A stretch of 44,321 nucleotides of DNA, taken from assembly GCA_017621815.1 (NCBI GenBank), contig JAGASK010000045.1, positions 1-44,321 of the forward strand, in the 5' to 3' direction. Of the stretch, positions 18,510-23,895 are shown piece by piece. Numbering within the stretch: the first letter of the stretch is position 1; every line of letters starts with the position of its first letter. The translations under genes and the position numbers were made by a program. Below the pieces are notes generated by a model. It ran no database searches and had not been told where the DNA came from. It saw nothing but the letters and a program-made list of their open reading frames with translations. The DNA comes from Lachnospiraceae bacterium (lineage in GTDB: Bacteria > Bacillota > Clostridia > Lachnospirales > Lachnospiraceae).

Positions 18510-18619
18510 TCAGTGCGAAAAGTTTAATAATGCCGGGTGAAATCTCCTTAGCCGGGCGTTATAAATAGAGTACCTGAGTATATTTGGAAATCTGACGGCG
18601 GCCCGGACATCCGCACTGA
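18510..18619 (+). promoter_or_regulatory. Structured 5' leader of rplM, candidate L13 autoregulatory leader
   Basis: TCAGTGCG at 18510-18517 pairs with CGCACTGA at 18612-18619 to close a domain of about 110 bases; inside, CCGGGC near 18553 can pair with GCCCGG at 18601-18606. The transcript would start at about 18513, so this domain forms the leader. An L13 leader is known upstream of rplM in Bacillus (Rfam L13_leader); membership here is inference and needs a covariance search. Confidence 0.6.
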
Positions 18620-18685
18620 GGATGGAAAAATATCAAGAGGAAATTGTGTGCTTTGCACATGGACAAATTTAACGGAGGTAATACA

Positions 18686-19114
18686 ATGAAAACATTTATG
18701 GCTAGTCCTGCTACAATCGAAAGAAAATGGTATGTAGTAGACGCTACAAATATGACACTTGGACGTTTGGCTTCAGAAGTTGCTAAGGTTTTAAGAGGTA
18801 AAAATAAAGCAATCTTTACTCCCCATATTGATACCGGCGATTATGTAATCGTCATCAATGCTGAGAAGGTTAAAGTAACAGGCAGAAAATTAGACCAGAA
18901 GATTTATTATCATCACTCAGATTATGTAGGAGGCATGAAGGAAACTACATTAAGAGAGATGTTGGCAAAGAAACCTGAGAAGGTTATCGAGCTTGCTGTT
19001 AAAGGCATGCTTCCCAAAGGACCTTTAGGAAGACAGATGTATACAAAGCTTCACGTATATGCAGGTCCTGAGCATCAGCATGCAGCTCAGAAACCCGAAG
19101 TATTAACATTTTAA
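18686..19114 (+). CDS. rplM: Ribosomal protein L13
   Basis: An early-assembly 50S protein. ATG 18686, with ACGGAGG eight to nine bases upstream, gives the standard 142 residues beginning [20 protein letters not shown]; the in-frame ATG 18644 lacks a ribosome binding site and is rejected. [27 protein letters not shown] and [19 protein letters not shown] are characteristic. It is followed by rpsI 27 bases on. Confidence 0.97.
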   Translation: MKTFMASPATIERKWYVVDATNMTLGRLASEVAKVLRGKNKAIFTPHIDTGDYVIVINAEKVKVTGRKLDQKIYYHHSDYVGGMKETTLREMLAKKPEKVIELAVKGMLPKGPLGRQMYTKLHVYAGPEHQHAAQKPEVLTF

Positions 19115-19141
19115 TCAAGGGACTGAAAGGAGAAAATAAAG

Positions 19142-19537
19142 ATGGCTAAAGCAGCAAAATGCTACGGAACAGGTAGAAGAAAAAAATCAATTGCCAGAGT
19201 ATATTTAGTACCTGGTAAAGGAAATATTACAATTAATAAAAGAGACATTGACGATTATTTTGGATTAGAGACCTTAAAGGTTATCGTTCGTCAGCCTTTA
19301 AATGCAACTGAAACAGTTGACAAGTTCGATGTTATTGTAAATGTACACGGCGGCGGATATACAGGCCAGGCAGGCGCTATCAGACATGGTATTGCAAGAG
19401 CATTACTTCAGGCTGATGCAGATTTCAGACCTGTACTTAAGAAAGCAGGCTACTTAACAAGAGACCCTCGTATGAAGGAAAGAAAGAAATACGGTCTCAA
19501 AGCAGCGAGAAGAGCACCTCAGTTCTCCAAGAGATAA
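19142..19537 (+). CDS. rpsI: Ribosomal protein S9
   Basis: S9 is a 30S head protein whose C-terminal tail reaches the P-site tRNA. The 131 residues have [37 protein letters not shown] and the expected end with PQFSKR. It is the last host gene before the prophage. The 3' end of rpsI is a known integration target for some mobile elements, although here a host-type terminator still follows it. Confidence 0.97.
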   Translation: MAKAAKCYGTGRRKKSIARVYLVPGKGNITINKRDIDDYFGLETLKVIVRQPLNATETVDKFDVIVNVHGGGYTGQAGAIRHGIARALLQADADFRPVLKKAGYLTRDPRMKERKKYGLKAARRAPQFSKR

Positions 19538-19563
19538 TTCAAGCGAACAAACAGAAAAGACAC

Positions 19564-19600
19564 AAACCCAGGAAAAGCCTATATTTCCTGGGTTTTCTTT
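19564..19600 (+). terminator. Terminator of rplM-rpsI
   Basis: A 12-bp perfect stem, AAACCCAGGAAA (19564-19575) with TTTCCTGGGTTT (19584-19595), followed by TCTTT. It lies 26 bases after the rpsI stop. The host/prophage junction should be here or just downstream. Confidence 0.88.
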
Positions 19601-19648
19601 ATGTCCGCGATTTTGTGGGACACCTCAAAAAAGGGTAAAAAATCGTCG

Positions 19649-19681
19649 GTAACTTACACATAACTTACACGTAACTTACAA
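19649..19681. repeat. Three 11-base tandem repeats with GTAANTTAC cores
   Basis: Units 19649-19659, 19660-19670 and 19671-19681 read GTAACTTACAC, ATAACTTACAC and GTAACTTACAA. Each core GTAA-C-TTAC is itself a small palindrome, and the 11-base period places all copies on one DNA face. They lie just upstream of the -35 of the ribbon-helix-helix gene, so they are probably its operators; integrase arm sites are an alternative. Confidence 0.75.
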
Positions 19682-19698
19682 ACGGAAAAATAAAAAGC

Positions 19699-19727
19699 TT
19701 GTGTCTTATGTAAGACTTTGCTACAAT
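19699..19727 (+). promoter_or_regulatory. Promoter of the ribbon-helix-helix gene
   Basis: TTGTGT at 19699-19704, 17 bases, TACAAT at 19722-19727. It lies inside the longer open frame that begins at 19701, which supports ATG 19755 as the real start. Confidence 0.6.
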
Positions 19728-19754
19728 AAGAAAAACGGGAAAGAAGGGCGAAGA

Positions 19755-20162
19755 ATGGATAGGACAGCTTATAAAAATCAGCATTGTAGGGAACATTACG
19801 ACAGGATTTACTTAACAATCCCGAAAGGAGAAAAGGAAAGAGTAAGGGCGGCGGCTTCTGCCCTGGGTATGTCTGTTAACGAATATCTGTACGCCCTGGT
19901 ATGCGACGACCTGGCAGCGGGGGAAAGCCGATTAGGAAAGAAGAAACAGGGCTTTAACGAAGAACAGCGGCGAATGTTGGAAAAATGGCAAGTGCCTAGA
20001 AAATATTATGATATGATAGAGGATTTATCCTACACGAAGGATGAAGGGTACTTTATTTACTTAAAAGCTGGGTTTATAAACGACGTAACAGGCAGTAGGA
20101 ATATACATTGTGAAAAAACGTCGGAAGTAAGAAAAATTATAGGAAAGACACATAAAAGATAA
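19755..20162 (+). CDS. Ribbon-helix-helix-like DNA-binding protein at prophage left end
   Basis: With ATG 19755 (GAAGGGCGAAG upstream) it has 135 residues. Residues about 13-50 fit an Arc-type ribbon-helix-helix: a strand DRIYLTIPKGEKERV, then AAASALGMSVNEYLYALV. The C-terminal part (WQVPRKYYDMIEDLSYTKDEGYFIYLKA) is not recognised. Codon use resembles the prophage, not the ribosomal genes. It is convergent with the integrase, and the GTAANTTAC repeats upstream are probable autoregulatory sites. Confidence 0.78.
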   Translation: MDRTAYKNQHCREHYDRIYLTIPKGEKERVRAAASALGMSVNEYLYALVCDDLAAGESRLGKKKQGFNEEQRRMLEKWQVPRKYYDMIEDLSYTKDEGYFIYLKAGFINDVTGSRNIHCEKTSEVRKIIGKTHKR

Positions 20163-20184
20163 GGCGGGATATGTACCCGCCTTA
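20160..20184. terminator. Bidirectional terminator between the RHH gene and the integrase
   Basis: Arms TAAGGCGGG (20160-20168) and CCCGCCTTA (20176-20184) with a 7-base loop. It starts on the stop codon of the upstream gene and ends 2 bases before the integrase stop. The minus-strand transcript meets ATCTTTT after the stem. Confidence 0.8.
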
Positions 20185-20186
20185 AA

Positions 20187-21239
20187 TTATATTTTGTTGA
20201 TTGCGTCTAAAAGTTCTTCTATCTCAAAGTGAGTATATACCGTTTCCGTTACGCCTTGCCCTTTATGCCCTACTATCTTCTTTATGACCTTATCGGACAC
20301 GCCAGAGACAGTTAACATACTTACGCAAGTATGGCGGGTATCGTGCGGGCGGTGCGACATTCCTACAGCTTCCATAAGCGGCGACCAATAACTATCGTAA
20401 TAATTTCTATACTTGAAGTGTTCGCCTTCCGGGGTACTTAAGAGATATTCGCAGTCGTTGAGATTGTACCAGTATTCAAAGAAAGCGTATATTTTTTCTG
20501 CTATAGGTACGGTACGGATTCCGGCAGCAGTCTTAGCTTCCACAATTTTAAAACAGCGTCCTTCTAAGTCTACGTTTTCTTTCTTCAAGTCCAGCAGTTC
20601 ACTTATTCTACAGCCGGAATATATCAGCATAAGGACGACAGTATAATATATATTCGTGTCCTTAACCTTCCATATACGGCTAACTTCCGTCTTACTGAAT
20701 GGCTTACGGTTGTATGCGTTCGGATTCCCGGCACTTTTGATATTCACATATTCTACTAAGTTTCTTTCCTTCGGTATTATCTCATGTATCACAGCGTATT
20801 TATACATAAGTCCTAAGAGTACCTTAAGCTTCCTTAGTGTCGGGTAGTTCTTCCCGGATTCATCAACGACCATTTGTAAATGATCTAACTTTACGTCTAC
20901 AAAACGCATTTTTGCTATTTTATCACAGAGTAGCCAGGCGGCTTTATATCCTTTTACATTGGAATCGCTGACCGTCGGGAAGTGTTCGCTACTCCAGCGT
21001 TCGTATACGTCTTCAAAAGTAGCCTTCGCCGCGTTCACGTCGTAAGGGTTAGCGTTAAATTCGGCAAGGGCGGTTAGCGCTTCCTTCCTGGTAGGGTAAT
21101 AACCGACGATCGTAAAAAGCTGCTTCGCTTTTCCTGTTTCCGGGTTGATCTCCCAGCCCTTCGTTTTCTTTGCTACGTATGGGTTACGGCGGTTGCCGGG
21201 CTGCTTATACACAGTCCCGAAGCCGTTAGGTAATTTCAT
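20187..21239 (-). CDS. int: Tyrosine-recombinase integrase of the prophage
   Basis: It catalyses site-specific integration and excision. ATG 21239 is chosen because AAGGAAGG lies eight bases upstream; the frame's first ATG at 21269 lacks one. The 350 residues have an N-terminal arm-binding region (YKQPGNRRNPYVAKKTKGWE), a SAM-like core-binding domain at about 65-160, and the catalytic domain with Arg in GCRISELLDL, His-Arg in PHDTRHTCVSML, His in GHKG and nucleophile Tyr in VYTHFE. All key residues are present. It points away from the immunity region and lies near the presumed attL. Confidence 0.95.
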   Translation of the reverse strand: MKLPNGFGTVYKQPGNRRNPYVAKKTKGWEINPETGKAKQLFTIVGYYPTRKEALTALAEFNANPYDVNAAKATFEDVYERWSSEHFPTVSDSNVKGYKAAWLLCDKIAKMRFVDVKLDHLQMVVDESGKNYPTLRKLKVLLGLMYKYAVIHEIIPKERNLVEYVNIKSAGNPNAYNRKPFSKTEVSRIWKVKDTNIYYTVVLMLIYSGCRISELLDLKKENVDLEGRCFKIVEAKTAAGIRTVPIAEKIYAFFEYWYNLNDCEYLLSTPEGEHFKYRNYYDSYWSPLMEAVGMSHRPHDTRHTCVSMLTVSGVSDKVIKKIVGHKGQGVTETVYTHFEIEELLDAINKI

Positions 21240-21263
21240 AAAATGCACCTTCCTTAAAAAAGG

Positions 21264-21302
21264 GTACAAAAAATAAGCCCCTTTATAAATTGCTGGGCTT
21301 AT
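21264..21302 (-). terminator. Terminator-like hairpin in the integrase leader
   Basis: On the minus strand ATAAGCCC (21302-21295) pairs with GGGCTTAT (21280-21273) and a run of T's follows (21273-21266), upstream of the integrase ribosome binding site. It would stop leftward transcription before int, or act as an attenuator keeping int low during lysogeny. Confidence 0.65.
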
Positions 21303-21329
21303 GGTATAATCTTATATGCGTGTAGATTA

Positions 21330-21354
21330 CTTATAAGCCCTTGTTTATAGGTAT
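21330..21354 (+). repeat. 25-base direct repeat, copy 1
   Basis: This 25-base block recurs exactly at 23702-23726 in the same orientation; flanking bases differ on both sides. It contains an imperfect palindrome (TATAA, 8 bases, TTATA). Copy 1 is between the integrase leader and the first XRE gene, in a short stretch bounded by a TATAAT at 21305-21310 and a terminator at 21361-21395. Confidence 0.85.
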
Positions 21355-21360
21355 CGCGTG

Positions 21361-21395
21361 AGCCGTTCCAGGTGGCAGCCTGGGGCGGCTTTTTT
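21361..21395 (+). terminator. Terminator of a short leader or small RNA
   Basis: A 12-bp stem with two G-T pairs (21361-21372 with 21379-21390, loop TGGCAG), followed by TTTTT. With the TATAAT at 21305-21310 it would define an RNA of about 80 bases that carries repeat copy 1 and has no coding frame. No good -35 is visible, so the RNA is tentative. Confidence 0.65.
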
Positions 21396-21455
21396 AATGC
21401 CTTTTTACTGGTGGCAGCCAGCAAAATAAGGCTTGTAATATGAATTTAGTAACAT

Positions 21456-21485
21456 TGTTCTATCACGCGGAAAGGTGGTAGAACA
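21456..21485 (+). promoter_or_regulatory. Inverted repeat spanning the ribosome binding site of the small XRE gene
   Basis: TGTTCTATCAC (21456-21466) pairs with GTGGTAGAACA (21475-21485) with one T-G pair; the 8-base loop GCGGAAAG holds part of the Shine-Dalgarno sequence, and the stem's last base is the A of the ATG. It may limit translation, or be an operator as DNA. Confidence 0.6.
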
Positions 21486-21685
21486 TGGTAAAAGTGAATT
21501 TATGGGAAGTGCGAAACGCTAAAGGCTTGAAATTAGAAGCCGTAGCAGCTATGACAGGTGTTAGCAAATCCACACTTAACAACATTGAAAACGGTAAGAC
21601 TTCGCCTACGCTGGCTAACCTGGAAAAGATAGCCAAAGGCTTAGGCTGCCGTATCAACGACCTGTACGAATCAGAATATAAGTAG
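21485..21685 (+). CDS. Cro/CI-type XRE regulator, 66 residues
   Basis: A small helix-turn-helix protein consisting of the HTH alone: LWEVRNAKGLKLEAVAAMTG, then VSKSTLNNIENGKTSPTLANL and LEKIAKGLGCRINDLYES. The AAAGGTGG site lies in an 11-bp hairpin ending on the start codon. Between integrase and repressor, it may control integrase or the lysis-lysogeny choice; the target is unknown. Confidence 0.9.
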   Translation: MVKVNLWEVRNAKGLKLEAVAAMTGVSKSTLNNIENGKTSPTLANLEKIAKGLGCRINDLYESEYK

Positions 21686-21758
21686 TATACCATAACCGAA
21701 CTTTTGAAGCCCTGGCAGTAAAAATATTTCCAGGATTTTGGAAATGTTTTTAAGATTT

Positions 21759-21787
21759 AAGACAAGCCGGGCAAAATCTTTTATAAT
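21759..21787 (+). promoter_or_regulatory. Promoter of a 32-residue ORF
   Basis: AAGACA at 21759-21764, 17 bases, TATAAT at 21782-21787. It would start RNA at about 21794, upstream of AGGAAGGGGG and the ATG at 21823. Confidence 0.5.
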
Positions 21788-21822
21788 GGGTAGCAGCCAA
21801 AAGGAAGGGGGCTTAACTATAA

Positions 21823-21921
21823 ATGCGTGAGAAGCTACACAACCTTATAGACGCTATCCAGGAAGAAAGATTATTAAGGAAAATATACTTTTATATCCTG
21901 GGATTGTTGGGTAGGCGTTAA
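21823..21921 (+). CDS. Small protein of 32 residues
   Basis: It reads MREKLHNLIDAIQEERLLRK then a hydrophobic IYFYILGLLG end. AAGGAAGGGGG lies upstream, though 11 bases before the ATG, and a promoter-like pair precedes it. Its stop lies inside a hairpin terminator. The composition suggests a short amphipathic helix followed by a membrane-interacting tail. No family recognised. It is convergent with the repressor gene. Confidence 0.5.
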   Translation: MREKLHNLIDAIQEERLLRKIYFYILGLLGRR

Positions 21922-21942
21922 CAGCGTCTACCCTTCTTTCAT
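21909..21942 (+). terminator. Terminator between the small ORF and the repressor gene
   Basis: GGGTAGGCG (21909-21917) pairs with CGTCTACCC (21925-21933), one G-T pair, loop of 7, then TTCTTTCATTT. It overlaps the 3' ends of both convergent genes. Confidence 0.75.
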
Positions 21943-22287
21943 TTCTGAAATGATTTTCTTAAGTACGTTCCATTCATCTTCTGAAAGCTTGCAAAGAGCC
22001 TTAAGCAGATTCTTTTTAAATTTATCTTCCCCGCCGGAAATACGACCAATGTATAAATCTAATTCTTCGTCTTCGGACATAGGGTTAAACATATCGCCGT
22101 TACCAGTTCTAAGCCAGTCTTCGTTAGCGTTAAATTTCAAAGCAGAAATACTTATAACACGTTCCGAAACTTCCTTCCTTCCGTTTTCTATATCTGATAA
22201 ATGACCTTGTGAAATAGAAAGCGAAGCGGCAAAATCGCCTTGTTTTAAACCTAATGCTTTTCGCAATTCTTTTAATCGTTCGTTCAC
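21928..22287 (-). CDS. CI-like XRE repressor
   Basis: 119 residues. The N-terminal HTH (about 2-60) reads LKELRKALGLKQGDFAASLS then ISQGHLSDIENGRKEVSERV and LKFNANEDWLRTGNGDM. A short acidic C-terminal region follows (LYIGRISGGEDKFKKNLLKAL). There is no S24/LexA-type peptidase, so induction must differ from lambda. AAAGGGGG precedes the start. It is transcribed leftwards from a promoter overlapped by an operator and opposite an ideal rightward promoter, so it is probably the lysogeny repressor. Confidence 0.88.
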   Translation of the reverse strand: MNERLKELRKALGLKQGDFAASLSISQGHLSDIENGRKEVSERVISISALKFNANEDWLRTGNGDMFNPMSEDEELDLYIGRISGGEDKFKKNLLKALCKLSEDEWNVLKKIISEMKEG

Positions 22288-22317
22288 TTTAGAACCCCCT
22301 TTCTATGAAGTAATTTT

Positions 22318-22346
22318 ACTATAGCACATTAAATATCGCAAAGCAA
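22318..22346 (-). promoter_or_regulatory. Leftward promoter of the repressor
   Basis: On the minus strand TTGCTT (22346-22341), 17 bases, TATAGT (22323-22318), with TGC before the -10 (extended -10). Operator 1 (22334-22347) covers the -35, giving a simple autoregulation switch. Confidence 0.7.
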
Positions 22347-22410
22347 CAAAAATATTTATAAAAAGTGTTGACAGGCGTAGCAAAGCGATATATAATTATC
22401 GCATAGCAAC
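22334..22410. promoter_or_regulatory. Three related operators of the immunity region
   Basis: O1 22334-22347 TATCGCAAAGCAAC (+), O2 22377-22390 the same motif inverted (TATCGCTTTGCTAC on the minus strand), O3 22397-22410 TATCGCATAGCAAC (+). Consensus TATCGC-WWW-GCWAC, where half-sites TCGC and TTGC form an imperfect dyad. O1 overlaps the leftward -35; O2 lies in the rightward spacer and O3 starts one base after the -10. Confidence 0.82.
22368..22396 (+). promoter_or_regulatory. Rightward early promoter (PR-like)
   Basis: TTGACA at 22368-22373, exactly 17 bases, TATAAT at 22391-22396: a perfect consensus promoter with two operators over and next to it. It should drive the early genes to the right when the repressor is lost. 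Confidence 0.85.
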
Positions 22411-22441
22411 AGAAAAGCCGCCGTACCCCTAATACGACGAC
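22411..22441 (-). terminator. Minus-strand terminator after a small antisense-oriented gene
   Basis: On the minus strand GTCGTCGTA (22441-22433) pairs with TACGGCGGC (22425-22417), with T-G pairs, followed by TTTTCT. On the plus strand the two G-T pairs become A-C mismatches, so the rightward early transcript would not be stopped. Strand-specific termination fits its position just downstream of the rightward promoter. Confidence 0.65.
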
Positions 22442-22468
22442 TTTCCAGGCTATCTTTAGTAACTGTGA

Positions 22469-22618
22469 TTATAGCTTTTCTAATTGGTTTTGTAGTTCAT
22501 TAGCAAACTCGACAACGGCTTTATAAGCCGGGTCGTCAAATTCGGGGCGAACGACTTCCAAAGTAGAAGTAATTGCTATAATCAGTTCTTCTTTAGTGAT
22601 TGGGCTGGTGTCACTCAC
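22469..22618 (-). CDS. 49-residue small protein, leftward, GTG start
   Basis: It starts at GTG 22618 with AGGGGG eight bases upstream and reads VSDTSPITKEELIIAITSTL, then EVVRPEFDDPAYKAVVEFAN and ELQNQLEKL. The codon choice is prophage-like. A TATAAT on the minus strand (22677-22672) could be its promoter, and a strand-specific terminator follows. It runs against the early transcript. No family recognised. Confidence 0.6.
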   Translation of the reverse strand: MSDTSPITKEELIIAITSTLEVVRPEFDDPAYKAVVEFANELQNQLEKL

Positions 22619-22705
22619 AATGCACACCCCCTTTCACTTGAAGGATTAGCAACTAAAAATTGCTTAACAGCATTATACACCGAAGACGAAAGGAAGGTAA
22701 AGAAA

Positions 22706-22927
22706 ATGAGCGAAGAAGCCTTAGAAACATGGAAAAAAGTAGTAGAGAAGGGCGCAGAAAAAATTAAGAGATTTACGGAAGCTTCTGTTAACGACGCGCC
22801 GGAAGGATTCAAAAAGCTTCATAGCGAATATGTAGCCTATTTAAAGAAAATTGCAGAGGTTACAAAGATAAGCGAAGAAGCTTTAGACGAATGTTTTTTT
22901 AACAGATACATGGAAAGTAGAATTTAG
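22706..22927 (+). CDS. Hypothetical early protein, 73 residues
   Basis: An acidic, probably all-helical protein: LETWKKVVEKGAEKIKRFTE, then HSEYVAYLKKIAEVTKISEE. AGGAAGG precedes the ATG by about ten bases. It is the first rightward gene after the early promoter and lies opposite the promoter region of the small leftward gene. No domain recognised. Confidence 0.72.
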   Translation: MSEEALETWKKVVEKGAEKIKRFTEASVNDAPEGFKKLHSEYVAYLKKIAEVTKISEEALDECFFNRYMESRI

Positions 22928-22939
22928 AAGGGGTGGAAG

Positions 22940-23029
22940 ATGAAGAAGGAAAGACTTAAAAAGCTTGTTAATGCGAATTTCAAGCCTGGAAGTTTAGTAG
23001 TAAAGATTAACTACAGCAAAAGAAAATAG
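22940..23029 (+). CDS. Very small basic protein, 29 residues
   Basis: ATG 22940 lies 12 bases after the previous stop with GAAGGGGTGG upstream. The product reads MKKERLKKLVNANFKPGSLV then VKINYSKRK, strongly basic. It looks like a genuine small phage gene in the early operon, but length makes this uncertain. Confidence 0.5.
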   Translation: MKKERLKKLVNANFKPGSLVVKINYSKRK

Positions 23030-23074
23030 CACTACAAATTATAAAAACCCAGGGCGGCAGCAGTCGCCCGGTAA

Positions 23075-23147
23075 GCGTTGTTAGCTTAATGGATAGAGCA
23101 ACCGCCCCCGAAGCGGTAGGCTGCTGGTTCGATTCCGGCACAACGCA
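23075..23147 (+). tRNA. tRNA-Arg(CCG)-like gene, phage-encoded
   Basis: A full cloverleaf of 73 bases: acceptor GCGTTGT/ACAACGC, D stem GCTT/GAGC with a GG-containing loop, anticodon stem ACCGC/GCGGT, 5-base variable loop, T stem GCTGG/CCGGC with loop TTCGATT, discriminator A. No CCA is encoded. The anticodon loop CCCCGAA gives anticodon CCG (codon CGG, Arg). Position 33 is C where U is nearly universal. The prophage uses CGG for arginine regularly (for example in the terminase), so a supplementing tRNA makes sense. A GGGCG/CGCCC hairpin lies directly 5' of it. Confidence 0.85.
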
Positions 23148-23461
23148 TTAAGGGCAAGGGTGGCAACCTTGCAGCGGGTACAGCAAGCGAATAGCTGTAC
23201 TTGTATACTGTGAAAAAAATAGCGGCGGGCATACCAGCTATAGAGTATGCGGACGGTTAACAGGTTTTTAAGCAGCTTTTTTAATGTGAAAAAGCGCCTA
23301 CACAGTAAAAATAAGCCGGAATAGGAGTAAGCAGAGTATGAGAACGGTGCAACAACGCGCGCCCCCTAGTAGCTGCTATTCGTAATGCAGCCTACTAAGG
23401 TAGCCAGTCCTAAGCCTGGGAAAATGCAGAAGGCGAAAATACATACGAAAGGCGGGATAAG
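23148..23461 (+). ncRNA. Highly folded non-coding stretch after the tRNA
   Basis: No ordinary gene in 314 bases, but repeated strong pairing: 23154-23159 with 23167-23172 (6 bp); 23178-23184 with 23194-23200 (7 bp); 23229-23234 with 23245-23250 (6 bp), enclosed by TACTGTG 23206-23212 with CACAGTA 23301-23307; and CCTAGTAGCTGC near 23365-23376 with 23387-23400. A possible 15-residue leader peptide (ATG 23338 to TAA 23385, AGGAG upstream) overlaps the last hairpin. It may be a phage structured RNA or a leader controlling the next gene. Confidence 0.5.
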
Positions 23462-23683
23462 TTGAGGGATAACAACATAAAGCCAGCGGAAGCGGCGGAT
23501 ATTTTAGGAGTATCGCCGCAATTTGTCCGCGTGGCTATGCAGCAAGGGAAGCTAAATATAGGAATCGCTATACAGCTTCCGGGTTCGTCTACCTGGGCGT
23601 ATCAGATAAGCGCGAAGCTTTTAGGGGAATACACCGGGAAGGACATTGAAAAAGAAATAGCAGAAATACGAAGCAAAAGATAA
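23462..23683 (+). CDS. Excisionase-like helix-turn-helix protein, TTG start
   Basis: 73 residues from TTG 23462 with AAAGGCGGG upstream. The first part fits a MerR/excisionase-type winged HTH: IKPAEAADILGVSPQFVRVA, MQQGKLNIGIAIQLPG, then STWAYQISAKLLGEY. Such proteins bind DNA and often act as excisionase or helix-turn-helix phage regulators. The 25-base repeat copy 2 begins 19 bases after its stop. Function beyond DNA binding is inference. Confidence 0.78.
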   Translation: MRDNNIKPAEAADILGVSPQFVRVAMQQGKLNIGIAIQLPGSSTWAYQISAKLLGEYTGKDIEKEIAEIRSKR

Positions 23684-23701
23684 AAAGATTGTGGCAGCAG
23701 T

Positions 23702-23726
23702 CTTATAAGCCCTTGTTTATAGGTAT
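23702..23726 (+). repeat. 25-base direct repeat, copy 2
   Basis: Exact copy of 21330-21354, same orientation, in the gap between the HTH gene and the small membrane protein. A GGCAGCAGTC motif (23693-23702) abuts it. It could be a regulator site or recombination relic. Confidence 0.85.
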
Positions 23727-23777
23727 TAAAGGTAGCGTGTAAATATTTGATGTTAGGCAGAAAGAGAGGAACAACAA

Positions 23778-23894
23778 ACGAAAACAATTTTGATTTTGGT
23801 AGCAGCGGCAGCAGTTGGAATAGCTGTAATAGCAGCGGGCGGGGCAGCCCTAATAGCCGCTGCTATAAACCAGGCTTACCGGGAAGGACAGTAA
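23778..23894 (+). CDS. Small single-span membrane protein, apparent ACG start
   Basis: The frame opens after TAG at about 23756 and has no ATG or GTG. ACG 23778 is seven bases after AGGA (23767-23770); reading it as Met gives MKTILILVAAAAVGIAVIAA then GGAALIAAAINQAYREGQ, 38 residues with one clean membrane helix and a short polar tail. The two internal TTG codons have no ribosome binding site. The overlapping frame (ATG 23747, 61 residues) gives Ser/Gly/Asn-rich text and looks like a shadow. The next gene starts one base after its stop, also at ACG. Confidence 0.6.
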   Translation, partial: TKTILILVAAAAVGIAVIAAGGAALIAAAINQAYREGQ

Positions 23895-23895
23895 A

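Noticed and set aside
19649-19681. CRISPR-like or satellite array
   Set aside because: Only three units of 11 bases without spacers; they resemble phased operators.
19701-19754. Longer start for the ribbon-helix-helix gene
   Set aside because: A promoter -35/-10 pair lies inside this stretch and no ribosome binding site precedes 19701; ATG 19755 fits better.
21330-23726. 25-base repeat as attL/attR of the prophage
   Set aside because: Structural genes continue more than 20 kb beyond copy 2, and the integrase lies outside the pair, so these are not prophage ends.
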